From the NCBI GenBank assembly GCA_964370475.1, contig CAYJJI010000007.1, positions 1 to 57,599 on the forward strand: 57,599 nucleotides of DNA, read 5' to 3'. The stretch comes from CAYJCL01 sp964370475 (GTDB taxonomy: Bacteria > Bacillota_I > Bacilli_A > RF39 > UBA660). The number at the start of each line of letters is the position of its first letter. The first letter of the stretch is position 1. Below are positions 24,894 through 33,294 of this stretch, in pieces. A program made the translations under genes and the position numbers. The notes beneath the pieces are model-generated. The model was not told the DNA's origin, ran no database searches, and saw only the letters and a program-made list of their open reading frames with translations.

Positions 24894-25676
24894 ATGTTAA
24901 AAGATAAAATTGTTATTGTTACTGGTGGAGCTATGGGTAATGGTCTAGGAATTGTTAAAAAGTTTTTAGAAAATGGTGCTAAAGTAATGGTTATGGATTA
25001 TTCTGATTCTTTAAGAGAAGTTATGAATAATTTAAGTAATTATAAATCTCAAATAGCTGCTTTTAAAGTTGATATCAGAGATGAAGTTAATGTTAAGAAA
25101 TGTATTGATTATATAATTAGTAAATATAAAAGAATAGATGGTTTAGTTAATAATGCAGGTATTTGTGAACTTGATTTGTTTTTAGATATGAGTACTGAAA
25201 GAAGAGATAAACATTTTGATATTAATATTAAAGGTACTTGGAATGTTACTAAGGAAGTATTAAAACATATGAAAAGTACTGGAGGATCAATAGTTAATTT
25301 ATCTTCTGTTACTGGACCTATGGTTGCTGATTCTGGTGAAGTAGCATATGCCACTACTAAAGCTGCTATTATAGGTTTTACTAAATCTTTGGCTATTGAA
25401 CATGTTTCAGATAATGTAAGAGTTAATGCTATATTACCTGGTTATATTTTAACTCCTTTAGTTGAAAATATGGCTATGACTAGTAATCCTGATAATCCTA
25501 ATAGTGTAATAGAGGGTATTGCTAAGGGTATTCCTATGAAACGCTTAGGGACTATATCTGAAATTGGTGATTTGGCTTTGTTCTTGATTAGTGATATGTC
25601 TACTTATATTACTGGACAAGGTATAGTAATTGATGGTGGATCAACATTGCCTGAAACTAATTCTATGGGTGTTTAA
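24894..25676 (+). CDS. short-chain dehydrogenase/reductase
   Basis: 260 aa, classical SDR. NAD(P) site TGGAMGNG (about 10-17), NNAG (about 85-88), catalytic Ser in LSSVTG, Tyr152 and Lys156 in YATTK, and a C-terminus with TGQGIVIDGG. Resembles UcpA/FabG-type oxidoreductases with undefined substrate. It begins one base after the hybrid kinase stop, so the two are one operon and the kinase may control, or be reported by, this enzyme's pathway. Confidence 0.92.
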   Translation: MLKDKIVIVTGGAMGNGLGIVKKFLENGAKVMVMDYSDSLREVMNNLSNYKSQIAAFKVDIRDEVNVKKCIDYIISKYKRIDGLVNNAGICELDLFLDMSTERRDKHFDINIKGTWNVTKEVLKHMKSTGGSIVNLSSVTGPMVADSGEVAYATTKAAIIGFTKSLAIEHVSDNVRVNAILPGYILTPLVENMAMTSNPDNPNSVIEGIAKGIPMKRLGTISEIGDLALFLISDMSTYITGQGIVIDGGSTLPETNSMGV

Positions 25677-25703
25677 AAAGGATCATTTCTGATCCTTTTT
25701 TTT
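25675..25703. terminator. bidirectional terminator, SDR and DUF308 genes
   Basis: AAAGGATCA/TGATCCTTT with TTTC loop, A run before and T run after. The TGA stop of the minus-strand gene (25683-25685) lies in the stem. Confidence 0.9.
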
Positions 25704-26267
25704 GTCTGGAATAATTAATTTAGTGTCTCCTTCTTTAGGAATATCTTTATTTACTTTTCTTCTATTGAATACTATTCCGATAATTTCTAGTGAAGAGTAA
25801 ATAATCATTACTATTCCGATGCTATCCACTAGTAAATCAGTGAAGATAATTAATATACTTAGTATGATTAATAAAAATGATACTAATAAAGCTGATAATA
25901 AATGGTTGTTATTTTTGGAAAGTGATAACGCACTTATTAATTGATGGATTCCACTAAATAGTACCCAAGCACCTAGTAAATATCTTATTGTGCCTTCTAC
26001 TATGTCTGGGAAGAAAATTAATATTAATCCTATTACTGCTGCTACAGCTCCTTTGAATAAGTTTATTTTTGCATATTTTTCTTCTTTAGGCTCTCTTATG
26101 TAATTATATATTTTAATAACAGCATATATAAGAACTATTCCTCCTACAACAAATGCAACTATTTGATATAAGATATCTGGATTACTAATAAATAGTGCAC
26201 CTAAAATTAAAAAGAATATACTACTAAGTAGAGATTTGTTTTTATCATAATTTATTTCAATTTTCAT
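25683..26267 (-). CDS. HdeD/DUF308-type membrane protein
   Basis: 194 aa with six hydrophobic helices in pairs, the DUF308 layout (SIFFLILGALFISNPD, then AVIGLILIFFPDIVEGTIRYLLGAWVLFSG). In enteric bacteria HdeD is an acid-resistance membrane protein; here the role is unknown. The C-terminus is a charged cytosolic tail. A ribosome binding site AGGAG precedes the start. TGA stop, one of three in the window. Confidence 0.85.
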   Translation of the reverse strand: MKIEINYDKNKSLLSSIFFLILGALFISNPDILYQIVAFVVGGIVLIYAVIKIYNYIREPKEEKYAKINLFKGAVAAVIGLILIFFPDIVEGTIRYLLGAWVLFSGIHQLISALSLSKNNNHLLSALLVSFLLIILSILIIFTDLLVDSIGIVMIIYSSLEIIGIVFNRRKVNKDIPKEGDTKLIIPDKKKDQK

Positions 26268-26385
26268 ATTTTGAACTCCTTTGTTTTATTTATTATACAA
26301 TTTTTCTGAATTATTTACAATGTTTTATATTTTCTTAAATTAAGAAATATGTTAAAATTATATATAGTAAGAGAGTTGGTAATTA

Positions 26386-28020
26386 GTGGTATTAGATGAT
26401 ATTTTAAAAGTGTTTAGTGAATTTGGTTATGACTCTATTAATGATTATCCTTATGTATATAAAGGAGCTGAAGGACTAGGCGTTACTTATAAGTATAGTG
26501 ATAGTAAATATGGTGAATTAGTAAGGGTTAAAATATGTTATAGAATTGAAGAAGTAAGCTCTTTTTTGAAATTATATAAATGGTTTATGGATGAAGGAAG
26601 TTCTAAAGGAGTTTATATAGTTTTTGATGATTATGTTACATTTGATCCAAAACTTTTATTTTATTATGATAATGTATTACTAGATGATAATCAAATTAAC
26701 AATTTTGATAACTACATTAATAATTTATCTAATGTTGATGATTTATCTAATTGTAAAAAAAGAACTAAAGAAGTGATAGAAGTATATAAAGGAATATATA
26801 GTTATGTTTATAATTATATTGAGTCTTATAATAAAGCTATAGATGTATTAAGAGGAAATTATATTACTCTGCAAATATTAATAGATAGATATAATAAAAA
26901 CAATAATGAAAGAGATTTTGGTCATCTATCTTTTGTTAAGTTTAAAACTAATATTATTGATGATTATGATAAATTTAAAGAGTTATATAATTCTCAAAAT
27001 GACATTGTTAGTTATAATAATTTATTTAATAAGGTTATTAAGAAGTGTTTAGAAATAGAGCTTAATGATGATTATTTAAAATGTATTTCTTTATTTGATC
27101 AATTAAATAAAGAAAGCGATGTAGTTAAGAAAAAAATTGATTTTTTGAATAGTTTACTTATTAAAAATAAATTTGTTGATTTAAATTCTAAATTAAATAA
27201 GTACAAAGTAGAAAATAGCTTTTTTGATGTATCAATATATAGGATTAATATTGTAAATAAGTATAATAATATTAATTATAGTAATTTTCGTGATTTAAAT
27301 AGTAGTTTGAATAATGAAAAGTTAATTACTTTAGATGATATGAAACAAAATTATTTAGCTATGGATATTTCTCTTAGAGATAAGTTACTTATCTTTAATT
27401 CTTTATATTCTTCTATCATTAAAATGATTATGAAAATAGATAATTTTAATTATTTGGATTTAAGAGATTTGGTAATAAAATTGAAAAGTAATGAAAATTA
27501 TGATTCTTTGTTTGATAAATTATTTAATCAAGTTTTGAGAGTTTATGAATCTTCTGCTGATGAGGTTTTGCATAGAATATTAGGATTGATTAGCTTTGAG
27601 TCAGAGTTTACTTTTATTAAATCTATATTAAATATAATTAATGATGTTAAATCAAGTTGTTTTTATACTACTGATTTGATAGTTATGTATATGGATGATA
27701 TTTATTTAGATTGTAGTATTTCAGTTACTGATTATGTACCTTTTGATAATAATTGTATAGGTGTATGTTCTACAGAAATTAAAGGAATATATATTGGTGA
27801 GAGTTTAGATATATTTGGCGATGCTGGAGTTATTAAAGTTGTTGAGTCGTCTAAGTTTGTAATATTTAAAGATATGGTTAATATTTATAATAAATCTAAT
27901 TTGATTGTTTCTTCTTACGTTGCTCTTATTAATAAAGAAGCTAATTACTCTTTAGTTAATAGTATGAAGAAGGAATGTGAGTATAATTATTTAGATACTT
28001 CTATATATAATTCTTTTTAG
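26386..28020 (+). CDS. hypothetical protein, 544 aa
   Basis: Not recognised. It starts with GTG at 26386 behind a weak AGAGAG site; no better start is seen. It is very rich in Asn, Asp, Lys, Ile and Tyr. Residues ~1-100 look globular, ~100-430 are helical and probably coiled, and ~430-540 contain beta strands, including FGDAGVIKVVESSKFVIFKDMVNIY. No signal peptide or membrane helix. It lies upstream of lysS but has its own promoter-like region, and lysS has a separate TATAAT. Confidence 0.75.
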   Translation: MVLDDILKVFSEFGYDSINDYPYVYKGAEGLGVTYKYSDSKYGELVRVKICYRIEEVSSFLKLYKWFMDEGSSKGVYIVFDDYVTFDPKLLFYYDNVLLDDNQINNFDNYINNLSNVDDLSNCKKRTKEVIEVYKGIYSYVYNYIESYNKAIDVLRGNYITLQILIDRYNKNNNERDFGHLSFVKFKTNIIDDYDKFKELYNSQNDIVSYNNLFNKVIKKCLEIELNDDYLKCISLFDQLNKESDVVKKKIDFLNSLLIKNKFVDLNSKLNKYKVENSFFDVSIYRINIVNKYNNINYSNFRDLNSSLNNEKLITLDDMKQNYLAMDISLRDKLLIFNSLYSSIIKMIMKIDNFNYLDLRDLVIKLKSNENYDSLFDKLFNQVLRVYESSADEVLHRILGLISFESEFTFIKSILNIINDVKSSCFYTTDLIVMYMDDIYLDCSISVTDYVPFDNNCIGVCSTEIKGIYIGESLDIFGDAGVIKVVESSKFVIFKDMVNIYNKSNLIVSSYVALINKEANYSLVNSMKKECEYNYLDTSIYNSF

Positions 28021-28066
28021 TGGATTTATTCTAATTTTTATTATATAATCTTTTTGAGGTGTTTTT

Positions 28067-29548
28067 ATGCGAAAATTTAGTGAACAAGAATTAATTAGAA
28101 GAGAAAAAGCTGAATATTTAAAAGAATTAGGTATTGATCCTTTTGGGTGTAAATATGAAATTGATAGTGATTCTTCTAGAATTAATGAAGAATATGGTGA
28201 ATATTCTAAAGAAGAACTACATGATATGAATGTAGTTGTTAAAGTTGCCGGACGTATTATGACTAAGCGTGGTAAGGGTAAAGTAGGATTTATGCATATT
28301 TTAGATAAGTATGGTAAGTTACAGATTTATTTACGTAAGGATAATATGGATGAGGCTGAGTATGCTATTTTCGATAAAGCTGATCTTGGTGATATAGTTG
28401 GTATTCATGGAATAGTAATGCGTACTGATAGTGGAGAGTTAACTGTTAAAGCAACTAAGTATTTTCATTTAGTAAAAGCTTTAAGACCGTTACCAGAAAA
28501 GTTTCATGGACTTAGTGATGTTGAGGAAAGATATAGAAGAAGATATGTTGATTTAATAATGAATGAGGAAGCTCGTAAAGTTGCTTTTGCTCGTCCTAAG
28601 ATTATTAGAGGTATTCAATCTTATTTAGACAATTTAGGTTATGTAGAAGTTGAAACTCCTGTACTTGGTACTATTTTAGGTGGTGCTTCTGCTCGTCCTT
28701 TTGTTACTCATCATAATACTTTAGATATTGATATGTATCTAAGAATTGCAACTGAGTTACCTCTAAAACGTTTATTAGTTGGAGGAATGGATGCTGTATA
28801 TGAAATAGGGCGTTTGTTCAGAAATGAAGGAATGGATAGAAATCATAATCCTGAATTTACTACTATAGAGTTATATAAAGCTTATAGTGATTTAGAAGGT
28901 ATGATGGATGTTACTGAAGGAATTATTAGTAATTGTGCTATGGCTGTTAATGGATGTTATGAATTAGAGTTTAAAGGTAACAGTATTTCTTTAGCTCCTG
29001 GTTATAAAAGAGCTTTAATGACTGATTTAATTAAGGAACAAACTGGTATTAACTTTAGAGACGCTCTGACTTTTGAAGATGCAAAGAAATTTGCTGCGGA
29101 ACATAATGTTGAAATTGAAGAACATTTTGGATACGGACATATTGTTAATGCATTTTTCGAAAAATTTTGTGAGGACAAAATTGTTGAACCAACATTTGTT
29201 ATTGGTCATCCTATTGAAATTAGTCCTTTAGCTAAAAAGGATCCTGAAGATCCTAGATTTACACAAAGATTTGAATTATTTATTATTGGTAGTGAATATG
29301 CTAATGCATTTACTGAATTAAATGATCCTATCGATCAATATGAAAGATTTGAAAATCAAGTTAAAGAAAAAGATTTAGGTAATGATGAAGCTAACGAAAT
29401 GGATTTGGATTACGTTGAAGCTTTAGAATATGGAATGCCACCTGCAGGTGGAATGGGAATGGGTATTGATAGATTAGTAATGTTACTAACTAATCAAGAG
29501 TCTATAAGAGAAGTTATCTTATTTCCTACGATGAAAAAAATTGATTAG
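28067..29548 (+). CDS. lysS: lysyl-tRNA synthetase, class II
   Basis: 493 aa, normal length. The N-terminal OB-fold anticodon domain (about 50-150, VAGRIMTKRGKGKVGFMHI) precedes the class II core: motif 1 around 175-205, motif 2 FRNEGMDRNHNPEFT (about 255-270) and motif 3 GMGMGIDRLVMLLT (about 462-475). Charges tRNA-Lys with lysine. A TATAAT at about 28041-28046 gives a short leader; no T-box is visible. Confidence 0.97.
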   Translation: MRKFSEQELIRREKAEYLKELGIDPFGCKYEIDSDSSRINEEYGEYSKEELHDMNVVVKVAGRIMTKRGKGKVGFMHILDKYGKLQIYLRKDNMDEAEYAIFDKADLGDIVGIHGIVMRTDSGELTVKATKYFHLVKALRPLPEKFHGLSDVEERYRRRYVDLIMNEEARKVAFARPKIIRGIQSYLDNLGYVEVETPVLGTILGGASARPFVTHHNTLDIDMYLRIATELPLKRLLVGGMDAVYEIGRLFRNEGMDRNHNPEFTTIELYKAYSDLEGMMDVTEGIISNCAMAVNGCYELEFKGNSISLAPGYKRALMTDLIKEQTGINFRDALTFEDAKKFAAEHNVEIEEHFGYGHIVNAFFEKFCEDKIVEPTFVIGHPIEISPLAKKDPEDPRFTQRFELFIIGSEYANAFTELNDPIDQYERFENQVKEKDLGNDEANEMDLDYVEALEYGMPPAGGMGMGIDRLVMLLTNQESIREVILFPTMKKID

Positions 29549-29555
29549 CAAAAAC

Positions 29556-29589
29556 GTCAATAACGAACATATGTTGTTGACTTTTTTTT
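29556..29589 (+). terminator. terminator of lysS
   Basis: GTCAATAAC/GTTGTTGAC (29556-29564 with 29573-29581, one G-U), then T8. Its 3' arm includes the -35 of the next promoter. Confidence 0.85.
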
Positions 29590-29605
29590 GTTATTGTGCT
29601 ATAAT
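29577..29605 (+). promoter_or_regulatory. promoter of the Asp/Asn-repeat protein gene
   Basis: TTGACT (29577-29582), 17-bp spacer, TATAAT (29600-29605). The -35 lies in the terminator stem of lysS. Confidence 0.75.
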
Positions 29606-29648
29606 TTGGTAACTTGTTGAAAGAGACATGTAAGAAGGGGATTTTAAT

Positions 29649-31514
29649 ATGAGTAAGAGAAAAATAGTTGCAGTTATAGTGTTTATGTTAGTTGGATTAA
29701 CAATGTTTACATTTGCCGGAGAGAATGATGGTTTACAACAAGTAAATGCTGGATCTAACCAAAATGAAAACGGAAACAACGATAATAACAATAACGACAA
29801 CAATGATAATGACAACAATGATAATGACAACAATGATAATGACAACAATGATAATGACAATAATAACAACGATAATAACAACAATGATAATGACAACAAT
29901 AATAACGATAATAACAACAATGATAATGACAATAATAACAACGATAATAACAATAATGACAACAATGATAATAACAATAATGACAACAATGATAATGACA
30001 ATAATGACAATAATGACAACAATGATAATGACAATAACAACAACGATAATAATGACAACAATGATAATGACAACAATGATAATGATGACGAACCTGAAGA
30101 AGATGTTGATTCTACAAAACCTTATGTAGTTTTTAATAAACCATATTTAATTGGGTCAACTGATGAAAATATCTTTAGTAAATTAACTTTAACTGTTTAT
30201 GATAATGTAAGATTATCTACAATTTCATTAAATGGAAATTTATTAATTGGAGATATTAACTTTACTAAAAAGTATGTTGAAATTAATAAAGATACTGAGT
30301 TTGTAGTTGAAGGTTTAAATACTTTGGTTGGTTGTGATGAAGCTGGTAATTGTGTTGAATATACATTTACTATGGACTTTACTGCTCCTTCTATAGTTAA
30401 TGACTTAGATGGTACTTTACTTGATGGATTAACTTTTGGGAATAAAATTGATATAAGAGTTTATGATGAGGTTGGTCTTTCATATTTAATTAAAAATAAC
30501 AAAGTACGTGATTTAACTGAAGAAAACAACAAAATTGTTATGAATTCTACTAAAGAAAAAGTTCATACAGTAAAAGCTATTGATATAGCTGGTAATGTTA
30601 GTGAAGCAGAATTTACAATTGATAAATCAGCTCCAGTAATTACTATTATTAAAAACGAAAGTGATTCAAATTTAGATAATAACATATTTATGAATGTTAA
30701 GTTCTTAATGGAAGATGATTTACTTGATAAAGTATACATTAATGGTACATTATTTAAAGATAATTTAAATAAAAGTACATTTGATTTAAGATTTAATGAA
30801 AATTATAATTATGCTGTAGAAGGATTAAATACTATTAAAGTTGTTGATTATGCTGGTAATGAAGCTGAATATGAATTTTATTTAGATTTTACTGCTCCAG
30901 TAATTAATTTTGATAAAGCTTATGATACTAAATTTGTACAATTTCAATTTGGTAAATTAGATATTAATAACATCTTAGGTAGAGTTTTAACTGATGGTAC
31001 TTATGATTTAGACGTTAAAATTACTTACGCTGTTCCTTATGGAGAATTTGCTGAAGTTACTGAAATAGATGGTAGTAAAGTTGGTACTTATATAGTTGAA
31101 GTAACTGCTACTGATGAGTTTGGTAGAACTACTACTATTAGTCATAAATTATATGTTGATTATTTACATGGTGCATTAATATGTGGTGTATTAGAAGAAT
31201 CTAATTGTGATATTTATTTAATGCCAATGGTATATAATGGTTTTTATGGAGCTAATGTATATACTTCTTTAAATAATAATGTATTAATAAATACTACTCC
31301 TGAATTTACTGCAAATGCTGGAGAAATGATTAATGGTAAATTTGCTAATATTGCTAATTTAGCTAATTCATTAGTTGTTGATACATCTAATTTAGATATG
31401 TCAAAAGCTGGTCATTATGATGTTACATTTACTGTAACTGATTGGATGGGTAATGAAATTAGTAAAGTTGTTTCTATTGAAGTAGTTAAAAACTATTTTG
31501 GATTAATTCTTTAA
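29649..31514 (+). CDS. secreted surface protein with Asp/Asn repeat stalk
   Basis: 621 aa. A signal peptide (about 1-24, KRKIVAVIVFMLVGLTMF) is followed by a low-complexity stretch of Asn and Asp only (about 40-145), then acidic linker DEPEEDVD, then about three Ig-like/cadherin-like repeats (each near DFTAP, with ITxVDxAGN) and a C-terminal domain (about 430-621) with Ig-like strands. No LPXTG or other anchor is visible, so it is secreted or held non-covalently. The stalk could bind Ca2+ or act as a flexible spacer; DN repeats vary easily in number. Ribosome binding site AGAAGGGG. Confidence 0.85.
   Translation: MSKRKIVAVIVFMLVGLTMFTFAGENDGLQQVNAGSNQNENGNNDNNNNDNNDNDNNDNDNNDNDNNDNDNNNNDNNNNDNDNNNNDNNNNDNDNNNNDNNNNDNNDNNNNDNNDNDNNDNNDNNDNDNNNNDNNDNNDNDNNDNDDEPEEDVDSTKPYVVFNKPYLIGSTDENIFSKLTLTVYDNVRLSTISLNGNLLIGDINFTKKYVEINKDTEFVVEGLNTLVGCDEAGNCVEYTFTMDFTAPSIVNDLDGTLLDGLTFGNKIDIRVYDEVGLSYLIKNNKVRDLTEENNKIVMNSTKEKVHTVKAIDIAGNVSEAEFTIDKSAPVITIIKNESDSNLDNNIFMNVKFLMEDDLLDKVYINGTLFKDNLNKSTFDLRFNENYNYAVEGLNTIKVVDYAGNEAEYEFYLDFTAPVINFDKAYDTKFVQFQFGKLDINNILGRVLTDGTYDLDVKITYAVPYGEFAEVTEIDGSKVGTYIVEVTATDEFGRTTTISHKLYVDYLHGALICGVLEESNCDIYLMPMVYNGFYGANVYTSLNNNVLINTTPEFTANAGEMINGKFANIANLANSLVVDTSNLDMSKAGHYDVTFTVTDWMGNEISKVVSIEVVKNYFGLIL
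29770..30083 (+). repeat. AAT/GAT/AAC/GAC tandem repeat region
   Basis: Low-complexity DNA coding only Asn and Asp, built from a 15-bp unit such as GACAACAATGATAAT with many variants. Likely length-variable by slippage. The mirror-image Leu/Ser ORF on the other strand is an artefact of this composition. Confidence 0.9.
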
Positions 31515-31520
31515 TATAAG

Positions 31521-31549
31521 AGATTAACGTTGAAGTTAATCTTTTTTTT
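31521..31549 (+). terminator. terminator of the repeat-stalk gene
   Basis: AGATTAAC/GTTAATCT with six-base loop and T8. Confidence 0.85.
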
Positions 31550-31574
31550 ATGTATAATTGTTTAAGGAGGGTAT

Positions 31575-33218
31575 ATGAAAAAAGAAAAGAAGACTAAAAC
31601 TTCTGTTGTTGATAAAACAGATGTTATTAACGAGAAAGGATCAAGTAAATATAGTTCTTTAGTAATTATATTAGTATTTGCTTTTATAGTAGTTGCTTTA
31701 ACTTGGTTTTTTAAATCTGGTTTGTTTAATGAAGCTGGGAATATAGATGTTATTAATGGACATATTAGTTTAGTTGATTATGTTTTAGGATTTGGAACAG
31801 CTTTTTCTACATTCTTGTATGAGTTTTTATTTATATTAAGTGTGGGAGGATTTTATGCTATTATTTCTAAAGCTAAATCTTATCAAGATATTTTAAATAA
31901 CCTTGGAGGATTAATATCGAGAAATAAAGTATCAAGTATATTTACAATATCTTTAATATTTGCTTTATTATCTGCGATATTTACTAATGTTTTATTTACT
32001 GTTGTATTATTACCTTTTGCTATTTCTATATTAAGTAGAGCAAAGATTAATAAGTATGTTGTGTTTTCTACAACATTTGGCTCAGTATTACTTGGAATGT
32101 TAGGGCCTTTATTTACAGGTTATGGATTTGATGATATATATTATGCTATAAATAGCGCTAGTAGTGAGCTTTTAGCTAATCCTGCTAGTTATTTAATTTA
32201 TAATGTAGCTATATTAGTTTTGGGGTATGTAATTTTAAATTGTTATTCTGTTATGAAGTTAAAAAATGAAACTATATTAGTTGATAAATATGAATGTAGT
32301 GATGTTACTGAAGAAGTTTCATTGACACCTGTATTTGTTACTATTGGAATTTTAGTTTCGTTATTTCTTGGATTTATAGTATCTAGTTTTGTTTCTACTA
32401 ATGCGTTTTTCATACTATGTGGAATAGGTGTTTTTGTATTTGTAGGACTAGTTATATTATTAATGTTTAAATTTAGAGATATTTCTAATAAAACGTGGCC
32501 TTTAGTTTTATTACTAGGTATTATTTTATTTGTTACATTGTTAGGATTTATAAATTGGGGTAGTATGTTAGATACTAATCTATTTCTTGATTTTCATGAA
32601 TATGTTATTAATGATTTGTTTATTGAAACTAATGGTCAAACAAATAAATTGTTTTCTAATATGATAGGATCAACTGCTTCTGTTTTAGGAGGTTGGAGTG
32701 GTGTTATATCTCTAGTATTTATTTTAATAGTTACTTTTGTTACTGCTAAAACTTTAAAAATGAAGTTTGCTGAGTCATTGGATACTTTTGCACATGGTGT
32801 TAGAATAATATTTTATCCTGCATTATTGTTCTTATTTGCTCATGTAATTGATATTTTTACTTCTTGGGTTCCTACTATTAATTTAATTAGTTTAGAATTG
32901 ATGAATTTATCACCAGATTATAATGTGTTTATATTTATTTTAATAGGTATGTTATGTGCATTTTTTACATCTAATCCAGCATTTGTTGCTCATTTATTTG
33001 CAGTAGTGTTAACAGTTAAATTTACTTTTGATGCTGCTTCTGCAGGTTTTGTTATTAATACTTTATTTGGATATATGCAATTTATAGTTCCGTCAGGATT
33101 ATTATTGTTATTCGGATTAGAGTATTGTAATATTAAATATTTTGAATGGCTTAAATATGCTTGGAAATTATTTATAGGATTATTTATAGTAGTTGTACTA
33201 ATTTTAATCTTTATGTAA
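31575..33218 (+). CDS. multi-pass membrane transporter-like protein
   Basis: 547 aa with a charged cytosolic start and about 12 membrane helices. The layout (SLVIILVFAFIVVALTWFF then GHISLVDYVLGFGTAFSTF, and TTFGSVLLGMLGPLFTGYGFDD) resembles YfcC-type or related C4-dicarboxylate/amino-acid carriers, but I cannot fix the family. Ribosome binding site AAGGAGG. It is a single gene between terminators and beside the ClpC-like ATPase. Confidence 0.75.
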   Translation: MKKEKKTKTSVVDKTDVINEKGSSKYSSLVIILVFAFIVVALTWFFKSGLFNEAGNIDVINGHISLVDYVLGFGTAFSTFLYEFLFILSVGGFYAIISKAKSYQDILNNLGGLISRNKVSSIFTISLIFALLSAIFTNVLFTVVLLPFAISILSRAKINKYVVFSTTFGSVLLGMLGPLFTGYGFDDIYYAINSASSELLANPASYLIYNVAILVLGYVILNCYSVMKLKNETILVDKYECSDVTEEVSLTPVFVTIGILVSLFLGFIVSSFVSTNAFFILCGIGVFVFVGLVILLMFKFRDISNKTWPLVLLLGIILFVTLLGFINWGSMLDTNLFLDFHEYVINDLFIETNGQTNKLFSNMIGSTASVLGGWSGVISLVFILIVTFVTAKTLKMKFAESLDTFAHGVRIIFYPALLFLFAHVIDIFTSWVPTINLISLELMNLSPDYNVFIFILIGMLCAFFTSNPAFVAHLFAVVLTVKFTFDAASAGFVINTLFGYMQFIVPSGLLLLFGLEYCNIKYFEWLKYAWKLFIGLFIVVVLILIFM

Positions 33219-33248
33219 TAGATACTACAAAAGTATCTATTTTTTTTG
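33218..33248 (+). terminator. terminator of the transporter-like gene
   Basis: ATAGATAC/GTATCTAT (33218-33225 with 33233-33240), seven-base loop, T run. Confidence 0.85.
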
Positions 33249-33294
33249 ATTAAAATTATTAATTATCTAACATAATATTATATAGGTGATGATT

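Noticed and set aside
29591..30076. Minus-strand ORF of Leu and Ser repeats
   Set aside because: It is the complement of the AAT/GAT repeat of a convincing secreted protein on the plus strand; it has no ribosome site and spans the opposite gene's promoter.
29770..30083. CRISPR-like array
   Set aside because: The units are 15-bp codon repeats without unique spacers, in frame in a gene.
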